From positions 124,001 through 188,000 of the forward strand of contig NZ_NFGZ01000003.1 of assembly GCF_002159175.1 (NCBI RefSeq): a DNA stretch of 64,000 nt. Direction: 5' to 3'. Both the position numbers and the translations under genes were made by a program. Under the pieces are notes generated by a model. It saw only the letters and a list, made by a program, of their open reading frames with translations. It was not told the origin of the DNA and made no database searches. Shown in pieces: positions 15,508 to 24,834 of this stretch. Numbering within the stretch: the first letter of the stretch is position 1; each line of letters opens with the position of its first letter. The stretch comes from Flavonifractor sp. An92 (GTDB lineage Bacteria > Bacillota > Clostridia > Oscillospirales > Oscillospiraceae).

Positions 15508-17616
15508 TTAATCCTCGTATGTCGTATCGTCTACCAATTGCTCGTCGATGTAGACCCGCACCTGAGCGGGCGGGGTGTAGGTGATGTTGGGTTTGACCAC
15601 CTTGAGGCTGGTCTCCACCTGGGGGTTGTCATAGACGCTCTGCCCATTCACTTCCACGCGGACGTGGACCACGTCCCGGTCATCGGGCAGCGTGATGTTG
15701 AGGGTGCGGGTCACAGAGGCCGGAGGCTCCGGAGTCTGCTCCACCGGCGGAGTATTTTCAGGTTCCTTGGACGGACTGGGCGCTGCCGGCTCCGGACCCT
15801 TACTGACGGTGAGGGTGATGGAGGCTCCCTCGGAGACCTCGGTACCGGCCTTGATGGACTGGTCGATGACGATGCCCTCGGACACGCTCTCGTCGTACAC
15901 GTCCTTCCGGACCACATTCAGCCCGGCTTTGGTGAGGTCATCATACGCCGCTTCATAGGACTGACCGATATAGGGGATGATCGTGATGGTCTTGGTGTCC
16001 CGGCCGGTGCTCACATAGAGGGTGACGGTCTGCCCCTCGGTGAGGGGACTGTTGGCCGCCGGGTCCTGGCGGATGACATGGCCGGAGGCGATCTCCTCGT
16101 GGGCCTCTTCCTCCAGCTTGATCTCCAGGTCCAGATCCAGCTGCTCCAGGGTGGTCTTGGCCAGATTGGCCTCCTTGTCATAGAAGTCCGGCATTTCCGG
16201 AGAATCCAGACCCTTGCTCACATGGACGGTGATGGTGCGGTTGCCCTCGGTATCGGTCACCTTGGTATTGGCGTCCGGGCTCTGAGAGGCGATCTTGCCC
16301 TCCTCTTCCGCCGAGCTCTCCTGCTCCCCTTCCACGATGCGGAAGTTACCGTTGAGCACTTCGGGCAGGTTCTGGGCCTCCTCCACCGTGTAGCCCCGCA
16401 CATCAGGAACGGTGATCTCCTGGGTGGGATTGGAGAGGCTTCCGAACAGGGCCGTATAGAGGAAATAGCCGATTCCGATGAGGAATACCAGGATCACCGC
16501 CACCGCGCCCACAATGGGCCAGGGATTACGGCGCTCCTCGTCAACCTCCTCACGCGGGGGCCGGGTCCGGTTTTCCGCTCGGGAACGTCCAGTGTCCGGA
16601 TTGTTCCGGCGCGTAGAACCGGTGTCCTGCCGGGGGATGCGCCGGGTGGCGTCCTCCATCTCCTCTTCCCGGAGGACCCGGCGGGAGCCGTGAGTGATGG
16701 CGCTGGGGGTATTGGCCCCGATGATTTGGGTGGGCTCATCTTCCCCGCTGGCCAGCTCAGGGGTGGGGATATCAAAGCTGATGTTGGGATTCTTTCGGAA
16801 CGCCTCCAGATCGGCCAGCATGGCGTCGGCGGATATATAGCGCTTATTCACATCGGAGGCCATGGCCTTCAGCGTGATGGCCTCCAGAGCTTCGGGGATA
16901 CCGGGCTCCAGTTCCCTCGGCGAGAGGGGCACCGAATTGATGTGCTGGATGGCCACCGCCACAGGGGAGTCTCCCTCGTAGGGCAGGCGCCCGGTGAGCA
17001 TCTCATAGAGCACCACACCGGCCGAGTAGATGTCGCTGCGGGCATCGATGTGGCTGCCCCGGGCCTGTTCGGGGGAGATATAGTGGACCGAGCCCAGGGC
17101 CTCCTGGGTCATGGTGTTCTGGTTGGAGGAGGTCACCCGGGCGATGCCGAAGTCGGCCACCTTGATGCTCCCGTCCCGGAGGACCATGATGTTGTGGGGC
17201 TTGATGTCCCGGTGGATGATGCCTCGGCTGTGGGCGTGGGAGAGGGCCTTCATGATCTGGGTGATGAAGTGCAGGGCCTCTTTCCAGTTCAGCTTACCCC
17301 CCTGGCGGTGCATATACTGCTTGAGGGTGATACCGTCCAGCAGTTCCATGACGATATAGTCCACGTTCTCCCAGCGGGAGACGTCGTACACCGCCATGAT
17401 GTTGGGGTGGGACAGCATGGCCACGGCCTGGGACTCATCGTGGAAGCGGCGGACGATGTCCGCGTCCTGAGCCAGATCCTCTTTCAGGATCTTGATGGCC
17501 ACCAGGCGGTTGAGCCGGTGATCCCGGCCCTTGTACACCACCGCCATGCCGCCGGTGCCCACCCGCTCCAGGATCTCATATCGGTCGTCGAGTAATTTTC
17601 CTATGTATCGATCCAT
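15508..17616 (-). CDS. prkC: Membrane Ser/Thr protein kinase with PASTA domains
   Basis: PrkC senses cell-wall fragments and phosphorylates regulators of germination and wall metabolism. The 702-residue product has a Hanks-type kinase domain (about 8-270; VGTGGMAVVYKGRD, catalytic HRDIKPHN, DFGIA), a Thr/Arg-rich linker, one membrane helix near residue 365 and three or four PASTA repeats. A C-terminal beta domain follows. The ATG at 17616 has the better ribosome-site spacing; one two codons upstream is possible. The partner phosphatase PrpC is 10-15 bp upstream. Confidence 0.95.
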   Translation of the reverse strand: MDRYIGKLLDDRYEILERVGTGGMAVVYKGRDHRLNRLVAIKILKEDLAQDADIVRRFHDESQAVAMLSHPNIMAVYDVSRWENVDYIVMELLDGITLKQYMHRQGGKLNWKEALHFITQIMKALSHAHSRGIIHRDIKPHNIMVLRDGSIKVADFGIARVTSSNQNTMTQEALGSVHYISPEQARGSHIDARSDIYSAGVVLYEMLTGRLPYEGDSPVAVAIQHINSVPLSPRELEPGIPEALEAITLKAMASDVNKRYISADAMLADLEAFRKNPNISFDIPTPELASGEDEPTQIIGANTPSAITHGSRRVLREEEMEDATRRIPRQDTGSTRRNNPDTGRSRAENRTRPPREEVDEERRNPWPIVGAVAVILVFLIGIGYFLYTALFGSLSNPTQEITVPDVRGYTVEEAQNLPEVLNGNFRIVEGEQESSAEEEGKIASQSPDANTKVTDTEGNRTITVHVSKGLDSPEMPDFYDKEANLAKTTLEQLDLDLEIKLEEEAHEEIASGHVIRQDPAANSPLTEGQTVTLYVSTGRDTKTITIIPYIGQSYEAAYDDLTKAGLNVVRKDVYDESVSEGIVIDQSIKAGTEVSEGASITLTVSKGPEPAAPSPSKEPENTPPVEQTPEPPASVTRTLNITLPDDRDVVHVRVEVNGQSVYDNPQVETSLKVVKPNITYTPPAQVRVYIDEQLVDDTTYED

Positions 17617-17631
17617 AGTCATTACCCTCCC

Positions 17632-18363
17632 TTATTCAAAGTGGATGAGCACGCACGTCACATTGTCCGGCGCGCCGCGGGACAGCGCGATGTCCAGGAG
17701 CCTCTGGCAGCAATCCTCTGCCGCGCCGCCGTGGATCACCTCATAGAGCATCTCCTGGTCGCTGACCACGTTGCTCAGTCCGTCGGAGCAGAGCAGCAGG
17801 CTCTCCCCCGCCGCCACGCTCTGGCGGAAAAAGTCGGGCCGAAGCTGTTCCTCGGTACCTAGTGCCCGGGTGATCAGATTTTTCTGCGGATGGTTACGGG
17901 CCTGTTCCGGGGTGATATCCCCCCGCCGGACCATGTCCTCCACCAGCGAGTGGTCCCGGGTGATCTTGCGGATGCCCTCCGGGGTGATGTGATAGGCCCG
18001 GCTGTCCCCCACATTCAGGAGATATGCCGTATCGCCCGCCGCCATCACGGCCACCATGGTGGTGCCCATGCCCCAGCAGTCCGGGTCGTGTTTGGCCCGG
18101 TGGTAGACCGCCGTGTTGGCCGCCTCGCTGGCCTGGGCCAGAACGGCCTCCGGCGCGGCGGGGGTGCCCTCCGGCAGGTGGCGCATGGTCTCCACGAACT
18201 GTTCCACCGCCAGGGTGCTGGCTACGTTGCCCGCCCGGGCGCCGCCCATGCCGTCGCAGACCAGAGCCACGACCAGCTTTTCCGAGCGCACGTCCAGATA
18301 GTAGGAATCCTGATTCTGCGCCCGGACGGCACCTTTGTCTGTGATTCCCCATGCTTTTATCAT
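17632..18363 (-). CDS. prpC: PP2C-family Ser/Thr phosphatase
   Basis: PrpC removes phosphate groups added by PrkC. The 243-residue PPM/PP2C domain has the metal-binding motifs KGAVRAQNQDSY, VCDGMGGARAGNVAS, LNVGDSRAY and GAPDNVTCVLIHF in the usual order. Length is normal. It is followed closely by prkC, the standard arrangement. Confidence 0.95.
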   Translation of the reverse strand: MIKAWGITDKGAVRAQNQDSYYLDVRSEKLVVALVCDGMGGARAGNVASTLAVEQFVETMRHLPEGTPAAPEAVLAQASEAANTAVYHRAKHDPDCWGMGTTMVAVMAAGDTAYLLNVGDSRAYHITPEGIRKITRDHSLVEDMVRRGDITPEQARNHPQKNLITRALGTEEQLRPDFFRQSVAAGESLLLCSDGLSNVVSDQEMLYEVIHGGAAEDCCQRLLDIALSRGAPDNVTCVLIHFE

Positions 18364-18378
18364 AAAAGACAGCCTCTT

Positions 18379-18415
18379 CTCCGCACGGATTTGACCTGCC
18401 CGCCTCCGTGCGGAG
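18379..18415 (-). other. Intercistronic hairpin between rlmN and prpC
   Basis: CTCCGCACGGA / TCCGTGCGGAG is an 11-bp perfect stem (18379-18389 and 18405-18415) with a 15-nt loop. No T-run follows on the minus strand, so it is more likely an mRNA processing or stability element than a full terminator. Confidence 0.55.
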
Positions 18416-18432
18416 GGAGACGGACCGTTTCT

Positions 18433-19458
18433 TTACTGCTGCTCCAGCATCTGACGGCGGCGGAGCTGGCCGCAGGAGGCGTCGATGTCGCCTCCCAGTT
18501 TGCGCCGCACTGTCACCGTGACCCCCTGCTGCTCCAGACGGCGCTGGAAGGCCGCCACCCGGCGGCTGGGCTTCAGGGGGCTCTCCTTCACCTCATTGAG
18601 GGGAATGAGATTCACATGCCCCGGCGTCCCCTTCAGATGGGCGGCCAGCAGGTCGGCCTGCCAGTCGCTGTCGTTCACGCCGTCGATCATGGCGTACTCG
18701 TAGGAGATCCGCCGGCCGGTCTTTTCAAAATACCGACGGCAGCTCTCAAAGAGCCGCTCCACCCCCACCGCGCGGTTGACCGGCATAATGCGGGAGCGGG
18801 TCTCGTCGTCAGGGGCGTGCAGGGACACCGACAGAGTCAATTGTAACCGAAGATCGGCCAATTTGTCAATTTGGTCCACCAATCCGCAGGTGGACAGGGA
18901 GATGTGGCGCATGCCGATGTTGAGCCCCTCCGGATGATTCACCAGGGTGAGGAAGCGCATCACGGTGTCGAAATTGTCCAGCGGCTCTCCGATGCCCATG
19001 AGCACGATATTGGAGATAGGGGCTCCGGAGTCGATCTGGGTGAAGAGCACCTGGTCCAGCATCTCGGCGGGGGTCAGATCCCGCACTTTTCCGGCCAGGG
19101 TGGAGGCGCAGAAGGCACAGCCCATGCGGCACCCCACCTGAGAAGAGATACAGACAGTATTCCCATGTTTGTAGCGCATCAAAACGGTCTCGATGCAGTT
19201 GCCGTCGTGGAGCCGCCAGAGGTACTTGATGGTCCCGTCCAGGGCGGACACCTGCTTGCGCTCCACCGTGGGCGGGGCCAGCAGACAGGTTTCAGCCAGC
19301 TTCTCCCGCAGGGCCTTGGAGAGGTTGCTCATCTCGCCAAAGGAGCGCACCCCACGGTGCAGCCACTGAAAGACCTGCTTGGCCCGGAACGCGGGCTCTC
19401 CCAGGTCCTTGAAATAGGCGGTCATCTCCGCCAGGTCCATGGATTTGATATCGGTCAT
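18433..19458 (-). CDS. rlmN: 23S rRNA (A2503-C2)/tRNA (A37-C2) methyltransferase
   Basis: RlmN is a radical SAM enzyme that methylates A2503 of 23S rRNA. The 341-residue product carries the CxxxCxxC cluster motif (CRMGCAFCAS), MGIGEPLDN, SLHAPDDETRS, NDSDWQA and NLIPLNEV, and the conserved catalytic cysteine near the end (ASCGQLRR). The start at 19458 (GGAGAGTAGAA before ATG) abuts the upstream gene; a longer open frame has no family similarity. Confidence 0.95.
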   Translation of the reverse strand: MTDIKSMDLAEMTAYFKDLGEPAFRAKQVFQWLHRGVRSFGEMSNLSKALREKLAETCLLAPPTVERKQVSALDGTIKYLWRLHDGNCIETVLMRYKHGNTVCISSQVGCRMGCAFCASTLAGKVRDLTPAEMLDQVLFTQIDSGAPISNIVLMGIGEPLDNFDTVMRFLTLVNHPEGLNIGMRHISLSTCGLVDQIDKLADLRLQLTLSVSLHAPDDETRSRIMPVNRAVGVERLFESCRRYFEKTGRRISYEYAMIDGVNDSDWQADLLAAHLKGTPGHVNLIPLNEVKESPLKPSRRVAAFQRRLEQQGVTVTVRRKLGGDIDASCGQLRRRQMLEQQ

Positions 19459-19460
19459 TT

Positions 19461-20075
19461 CTACTCTCCTCCGCCAAACGTGTCGGGCGGTTGCAGTCCG
19501 TATTTTTCGGTCAGGACCTCCGCCAGATCCGGTGTCAGCTCCTGCACCGGGCCCTGAGGCGCCGGGTGGTAGGGGCCGCCGCTGTAAGGTGCGCGGCCGG
19601 GCTCCAGCGGGAAGTTGGCCCGGGGGTCGTCGCTCTGGGCCCACACCTGGAGAAACCACCAGCCGTGCTCCTGCTCATACTCCAGATTCTCCGGCAGCGC
19701 CCCGATGAGCTCCCGGAACTCCGGGTTGTTTAGCAATTTGGGGTGGTACACCGTTTCCCGCCACAGCTCCAGGCCCAGCGCCGGGATGCGATAGGTGTAA
19801 GCCAGCTCCGGGTCCTCGCAGTCACACTCCACCTCGCCCTCCTGGGCCAACGCGGGGATCAGCTCCTCCACATGGGTCCGGATCAGGTCCACCCCGTGGT
19901 AGAGCACCCGGTACTCGGGCTCTTTATCCAGGCCGATGCGTGCCAGCCTGCCGTCCAGAAATTCCAGCCGGAAGGGGTGGGGCACTCCCGCCTGTACCGC
20001 CTGGGCCTCCTCCTCTGTCATACCTAGCCGAAAAGGTCCCAGGCCCTTCCGGGGGTAGAACTCATAGGTCTCCAT
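19461..20075 (-). CDS. Hypothetical protein, unrecognised family
   Basis: I do not recognise this 204-residue, acidic, soluble protein with no membrane segment or signal. It contains several aromatic-rich blocks (GWWFLQVWAQ, LELWRETVYH) and a proline/glycine-rich stretch before its C-terminus. The ATG at 20075 has AGGAG 8 bp upstream; GTG two codons earlier is possible. It overlaps rsmB by 14 bp and sits 2 bp before rlmN, so it is co-expressed with rRNA modification genes. That position is occupied by nothing in the Bacillus version of this operon. Confidence 0.75.
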   Translation of the reverse strand: METYEFYPRKGLGPFRLGMTEEEAQAVQAGVPHPFRLEFLDGRLARIGLDKEPEYRVLYHGVDLIRTHVEELIPALAQEGEVECDCEDPELAYTYRIPALGLELWRETVYHPKLLNNPEFRELIGALPENLEYEQEHGWWFLQVWAQSDDPRANFPLEPGRAPYSGGPYHPAPQGPVQELTPDLAEVLTEKYGLQPPDTFGGGE

Positions 20076-21396
20076 CGTCACGTCTCCTCAGCTTGGCGAA
20101 GAAAAAGCCGTCAGTGCCGTGGATGTGGGGCCAGAGGGTGAGCATCCCGCTCTCCACCGTGCCGATGGGGCCCGGCAGGGTGAAGGGTTCTAATGTAAAG
20201 TCTTTTTGCTTGTCAAGGAAATCAGCCACCACCGCGCTGTTTTCCCGTTCCAGAACGGTGCAAGTGGCGTAAAGTAAAGTTCCTTGCGGGCGCACATATT
20301 GGGCGCAATTGTTCAGAATTTCGCTCTGGATTCTAGGAAGTCCCAACAATAGCTCAGGGTCCTTATAGCGGATGTCCGGCTTCTTCCGGATGATGCCCAG
20401 ACCGGAGCAGGGCACGTCCGTCAGCACGGCATCAAAGCTGTTAAGCCATTCCACTTTACACTGTTTTCCGTCCTGCACCATGGCTTCCAGGGTCGAAATC
20501 CCCAGCCGCGCGGCTCCGGATCGGATCAGCTCCACCTTTTTGGGGTGGATATCGCAGGAGGTGATGCTCCCCTCCCCCGCCATCTGAATGGCGGCGGCAA
20601 AGGACTTGCCGCCGGGGGCGGCGCAAGCGTCCAGCACCCGATCTCCCGCACGGACGCCGGAGGCCAGCACAGCCAGCCGTGCTGCCGGGTCCTGGATGTA
20701 GAAGAGGCCCTCCTGGAAGGAAGGCAGGGCCTCCAGATTGCCGGTACCGCTCAGGAGGAGACAGCCCTCCAGCCAGGGGTGGGGCTGGGCCTCCACCCCT
20801 TCGGACTCGAGCCGCTCCAGCAGGGCCTGGGGCGTGATGCGCAGGGTGTTCACCTGGGCGGCCGTGGGGACTTCCCCGTTGTCGGCGGCCAAGAGTTCCT
20901 CCACTCCTTCCCCGCCCAGAGCCTTGGAGAACTCCTCCACCAGCCAGGCCGGGTGACTGTACCGGGTAGGCAGATCCTCCGGCATCGCGAGGCTCTCCCG
21001 CTCGCGCAGGAGGTTCCGCAAAATGGCGTTGACCAGCCCGGCGGCCCGGGGATTGCGGCAGCGCCCACGAGCCAGAGAGACCGACTCGTTTACTGCCGCC
21101 GAATCGGGCACCCGATCCAGGAAGAGGATCTGATAGAGACCCAGGCGCAGGCAGCCACACACGGCGGGCTCCATCCGCGCCACCGGAGGTTTGGCGAAGC
21201 GGTCCAGCAAGGCATCCAGGAGCATCTCATTCTGAAGTACCCCGCAGCACAGTCGGGTGCACAGACCCGCATCCCGGCTGTCCAGGCCGGCTTCGCGGAT
21301 GGCTTTTTTCAAATACCCGTCGGACCAGGCGCCCTGGTTCTCACAGGCCAGAAGGGCGTCCAGGGCCACAGAGCGGGCGGTTTGCTGTTTCCCCAT
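20062..21396 (-). CDS. rsmB: 16S rRNA (cytosine-967-C5) methyltransferase
   Basis: The 444-residue product has an N-terminal NusB-like RNA-binding domain (about 1-140). The SAM-dependent m5C methyltransferase domain follows: LDACAAPGGKS for SAM binding and the two catalytic-site cysteines in DVPCSGLG and LLYATCTV. The C-terminal part of the gene (20,190-20,350) uses noticeably more AT-rich codons than its surroundings. It overlaps the YugP gene by one base. Confidence 0.94.
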   Translation of the reverse strand: MGKQQTARSVALDALLACENQGAWSDGYLKKAIREAGLDSRDAGLCTRLCCGVLQNEMLLDALLDRFAKPPVARMEPAVCGCLRLGLYQILFLDRVPDSAAVNESVSLARGRCRNPRAAGLVNAILRNLLRERESLAMPEDLPTRYSHPAWLVEEFSKALGGEGVEELLAADNGEVPTAAQVNTLRITPQALLERLESEGVEAQPHPWLEGCLLLSGTGNLEALPSFQEGLFYIQDPAARLAVLASGVRAGDRVLDACAAPGGKSFAAAIQMAGEGSITSCDIHPKKVELIRSGAARLGISTLEAMVQDGKQCKVEWLNSFDAVLTDVPCSGLGIIRKKPDIRYKDPELLLGLPRIQSEILNNCAQYVRPQGTLLYATCTVLERENSAVVADFLDKQKDFTLEPFTLPGPIGTVESGMLTLWPHIHGTDGFFFAKLRRRDDGDL

Positions 21397-22094
21397 CAGT
21401 CTCTCCTCCTGCCGGCAAAGGCCAGCACAAAGCGCAGGAGCTGGGCCAGAGACACCAACAGCGCCGCCACATAGGTGAGCGCCGCAGCGGAGAGCACCTT
21501 CCGGGCGCCCCGCAGCTCGTCCTCGTCCAGCATCCGGGCGCTGCCCAGGGTCTCAATGGCCCGGTGAGAGGCGTTGAACTCCACGGGCAGGGTCACCAGC
21601 TGCACCGCCACGGCCAGGGAAAAGAGCACGATGCCGATGGCGAACAGCGGCTCGATATAGAGCACGAAGCCCAGGATGATGAAGATCAGGGAGAGCTGGG
21701 AGCCCACGTTGCACACCGGGATCATGGCGCTGCGCAGGCGGATGGGCTGATAGCCCACGGCGTACTGCACGGCATGTCCAGCCTCGTGGGCGGCCACCCC
21801 AATGGCGGCCACGCTGTTGGAGCCATAGACGCTGTCGGAGAGGCGGATGATATTGGTCCGGGGATCAAAGTGGTCGGTGAGGTGGCCGCTCACCCGCTCG
21901 ATCCGCACGCCGGTGACGCCGTTGGCCCGCAGCACCGCCTCAGCGGCCTGGGCGCCGGTGTAGCCCCGACGGGCATAGACCGTGGAGTAGCGGCGGAAGG
22001 TGGAGCTCACCCGCAGCTGGGCCCAACCGGCGATGAGCATGGCGGGCACCAGCAGCATCCAATAATAGGGGTCCACATAGTAGAAAAAGGGCAT
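21396..22094 (-). CDS. yugP: YugP-family zinc metallopeptidase (membrane)
   Basis: The 232-residue membrane protein has a helix at 10-28, the zinc site HEAGH at residues 103-107 (AAHEAGHAVQY), and three more hydrophobic helices. The RAIETL(G) motif and C-terminal helices are as in the YugP/neutral zinc metallopeptidase family. Substrates are not known. It is commonly encoded between fmt and rsmB in clostridia, as here. Confidence 0.9.
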   Translation of the reverse strand: MPFFYYVDPYYWMLLVPAMLIAGWAQLRVSSTFRRYSTVYARRGYTGAQAAEAVLRANGVTGVRIERVSGHLTDHFDPRTNIIRLSDSVYGSNSVAAIGVAAHEAGHAVQYAVGYQPIRLRSAMIPVCNVGSQLSLIFIILGFVLYIEPLFAIGIVLFSLAVAVQLVTLPVEFNASHRAIETLGSARMLDEDELRGARKVLSAAALTYVAALLVSLAQLLRFVLAFAGRRRD

Positions 22095-22110
22095 GATATC
22101 CTCCTGTGAG

Positions 22111-23397
22111 TTACATGATCTGTCCCCCTGCCAGATACCCGGTCAGGAGCAGCACAAAACACACCAGCATCCCGGCGCTCAGGGCCGCCGACCGGCGGGG
22201 CTTCCCGTCGGTGAGCAGAGCGGCGAAGAGGAAAAAGGGCAGGGCGCAGGAGAGATAGCGCCCGGCGCTGAGCAGCCAGGACAGAGAGTAATCCAGAACA
22301 AGGGTGACATAGGCGTAGAGGGTCCAGGCGCTGCGGCACCTCTTCCCCGCCCACCAAAGGAGGGCGAAAAAGAGCGGGAAGAGCAGCACCTCGGGGATCC
22401 AAAGCTCCCACCGCACCGACACCGTTGGATAGGTCAGGGCGTTGCGCACCAGATAGGCCAGGGTGCGGGAGATCCACAGAAATCCCTGGGACCAGTGCTC
22501 CTGATGGACGGTGAAGGCGAAGGGATCTCCGTCCACCGCGTAGTTGAGGAGCAGATAGCCTGCCGCACCCAGCAGGGGCAGCAGCAATGCGGGGAGTTTT
22601 CGTAAGATACCCTTGACCCGCACCCAAAGGCTCCGCCCGTCCGGGGCGAAGAGCCGCTGTTCCACACACAGCTCGGCGGCGGCCACCCCGATGAGGAGCA
22701 GGCCGTGCATCCGGGTGAGGGCGGCCAGCACACCCCACAGACCAGCGGCGTACCACTGGTGGCGGCGAATGTGCCAGAGCGCGGCGGCGGTGGTGAGGAA
22801 AAAGAGTCCCTCGGTCATCATGGAGCCGAAAAAGAAGGCGTAGGGGAAGATGGAGAGGTACCACACGGTCCGCCACGCCACTCCTTTTCCGTAATCCAGA
22901 GCGGTCAAACGGAAGAGGTACACACACCCGCCGGCGTAGCTCAGCCAGGACACCAGGAGCCCGGACACCAGGGTATCCCCCACCACCAGGCGCACCAGAC
23001 GGGTGATCCAGACATAGAGGGGGTAAAAGACCAGGAAAAGGTGCTGTCCGTTCTCCACATAGCCGTCGTAGCCCAGTTCCACCAGCCGGACATAGTGCCA
23101 GCCGTCCCAGCGCTCCCAGATACCCAGGAGCCCCTTCCCTTCCAGCTCACCGATCAGAGCGGCCAGCAGGGCTCCCAGCAGAAAGACGGCAAGGCGCACG
23201 CCCAGGGCCGCACCAAAGACCTGAAGGCAGGTGCGGCGGTCCACCTCACAGCCGTTTTTTTCGGTCAAGGCGGGGGCACGGAAGCGCTCTCCCAGCGGTG
23301 CACCGCAGGCGGAGACCCACCGCAGCACCAGGGAGAGGCCCAGCCCCACCACCAGGAGGCTGACCACCACGTCCCACAGCATCCAAAACCGCTCCAT
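22111..23397 (-). CDS. Polytopic glycosyltransferase-like protein (mannosyltransferase/PIG-V type)
   Basis: The 428-residue protein has about 9-11 membrane helices. The motif RWDGWHYVRLVELGYDG resembles the conserved luminal WD-x-WHY block of PIG-V-type GT-C glycosyltransferases, which use lipid-linked sugars. The acceptor is unknown. It sits between fmt and yugP with 3-16 bp gaps, an insertion compared with the Bacillus operon. Base composition matches its neighbours. Confidence 0.75.
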   Translation of the reverse strand: MERFWMLWDVVVSLLVVGLGLSLVLRWVSACGAPLGERFRAPALTEKNGCEVDRRTCLQVFGAALGVRLAVFLLGALLAALIGELEGKGLLGIWERWDGWHYVRLVELGYDGYVENGQHLFLVFYPLYVWITRLVRLVVGDTLVSGLLVSWLSYAGGCVYLFRLTALDYGKGVAWRTVWYLSIFPYAFFFGSMMTEGLFFLTTAAALWHIRRHQWYAAGLWGVLAALTRMHGLLLIGVAAAELCVEQRLFAPDGRSLWVRVKGILRKLPALLLPLLGAAGYLLLNYAVDGDPFAFTVHQEHWSQGFLWISRTLAYLVRNALTYPTVSVRWELWIPEVLLFPLFFALLWWAGKRCRSAWTLYAYVTLVLDYSLSWLLSAGRYLSCALPFFLFAALLTDGKPRRSAALSAGMLVCFVLLLTGYLAGGQIM

Positions 23398-23400
23398 CTC

Positions 23401-24327
23401 TTACTTCTGAGGCTGGATGGGGTTGCCTCGCAGGTAATCGGCGGCCTTCATCCGCTTCTTTCCCACTGCCTGAAGCTCCAGGATACGGAGCACGGTTCCG
23501 TTGCCGCAGGCCATGTCGATGCCGTTTTTCCCGGCCTCCAGAACAGTGCCGGGGGCGGCATTCGTGGTGCTCTCCAGCACCTTGGTGACAAAGAGCTTCA
23601 GCGGCGCGCCGGTAATAGTCTCAGTGGTAGCGGTGGGCCAGGGCAGCAGGCCCCGGACCTGGTCGTGGATAGCCGAAGCCGGACGATTCCAGTCGATGGG
23701 CGAGAGCTCCCGGCTCAACATGGGGGCGAAGGTGACACCAGCGCTGTCCTGGGGCGTGCGGGGTGCGGTGCCGTCGGCGATGCGCGCCACCGTCTCCACC
23801 AGCAGCTCCCCGCCCATCTGGGCCAGACGGGCATACAGGGTCTCGGCGTTCTCGTCCGGGTCAATGGGCGTGCTGACCTGGGAAATGATGTCCCCGGCGT
23901 CCAAATCGTGGGCCATGTGCATGATGGTCACACCGGTCTCCCGGTCGCCGTTGAGAATGGCCCAGTTAATAGGCGCTGCTCCCCGGTACTTGGGCAGCAG
24001 GGACGAGTGGACGTTGATGCACCCCTTGGGGGGCGCGGCCAGGATATCGTCGGGCAGGATGCGCCCGTAGGCGGCCACCACGATGAGCTCGGGGTCCAGC
24101 TCCCGGATCTGGGCCAGGGCGGTGCCGTCCCGCAGTTTCGTGGGCTGGAACACCGGGATGTCGTGGGCCTGGGCGCACACCTTCACCGGGGTGGGCAGCA
24201 GCTTCATGCCGCGGTTCTTAGGCTTGTCGGGCTGGGTGAAGGCTCCCACCACGGTATGGCCCGCCTGAATGAGGGCCTCCAGAGAGGGCACGGCGAAGTC
24301 GGGCGTGCCCATGAACAGGATGCGCAT
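23401..24327 (-). CDS. fmt: Methionyl-tRNA formyltransferase
   Basis: Fmt adds the formyl group to initiator Met-tRNA. The 308-residue product begins MRILFMGTPDFAVPSLEAL. It contains the formyl-THF site HSSLLPKYRGAAP with the catalytic Asn/His/Asp set (INVHSSLLP and HDLDAGDI) and a C-terminal OB-like domain. It starts directly after the def stop. Confidence 0.97.
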   Translation of the reverse strand: MRILFMGTPDFAVPSLEALIQAGHTVVGAFTQPDKPKNRGMKLLPTPVKVCAQAHDIPVFQPTKLRDGTALAQIRELDPELIVVAAYGRILPDDILAAPPKGCINVHSSLLPKYRGAAPINWAILNGDRETGVTIMHMAHDLDAGDIISQVSTPIDPDENAETLYARLAQMGGELLVETVARIADGTAPRTPQDSAGVTFAPMLSRELSPIDWNRPASAIHDQVRGLLPWPTATTETITGAPLKLFVTKVLESTTNAAPGTVLEAGKNGIDMACGNGTVLRILELQAVGKKRMKAADYLRGNPIQPQK

Positions 24328-24822
24328 TTACTCCTCCTCCTGTTCTTCCATCAGTTTGTCCAATTCCTCGTTGGTATACAGCTTGGGGGCCCGCTCGGTG
24401 AAGAGATGGCCGTCCAGATGCTCCAGCTCATGGCAGAAGCAGCGGGCCACGATCTCCTCGCCCTCGGCCTCAAACCAGTTGCCGTGGCGGTCCTGGGCCT
24501 TCACTTTGGCCTTCATGGGGCGCTTGACCACACCCCAGCGGCCGGGCACCGACAGGCAGCCCTCAAAGCCCTCCTGCTCGCCCTCGGTGGCGATGATCTC
24601 GGGGTTCACCAGCTCCAGCATCTGGTCATTCCCGTCCACCACGATGACGGCGCGGCGGAGAATGCCAATCTGAGGGGCGGCCAGACCCGCGCCGTTGGCG
24701 TGGGCCAGGGTTTCCTTCATGTCGTCCAGCAGACGGCCCAGCTTCTCATCGAATTTGGTGACCAGATGACATTTCTTGTGCAGCGCGGGGTCCTCGTCGG
24801 TCAGAATGGTGCGAATTGCCAT
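24328..24822 (-). CDS. def: Peptide deformylase
   Basis: Def removes the N-formyl group from nascent proteins. The 164-residue metalloenzyme has all three motifs: GAGLAAPQIG (44-53), EGCLSVPG (87-94, with the metal-ligand cysteine) and HELEH (131-135). A Glu-rich tail ends the protein. It is paired with fmt as usual. Confidence 0.97.
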   Translation of the reverse strand: MAIRTILTDEDPALHKKCHLVTKFDEKLGRLLDDMKETLAHANGAGLAAPQIGILRRAVIVVDGNDQMLELVNPEIIATEGEQEGFEGCLSVPGRWGVVKRPMKAKVKAQDRHGNWFEAEGEEIVARCFCHELEHLDGHLFTERAPKLYTNEELDKLMEEQEEE

Positions 24823-24834
24823 AAAAATCTCCTC

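Noticed and set aside
14617-17595. Very long open frame on the plus strand opposite rsgA and prkC
   Set aside because: It lies wholly antisense to two certain genes. Its protein is rich in Gly, His, Val, Asp and Leu, as expected from reading GC-rich codons backwards, and it has no recognisable domain.
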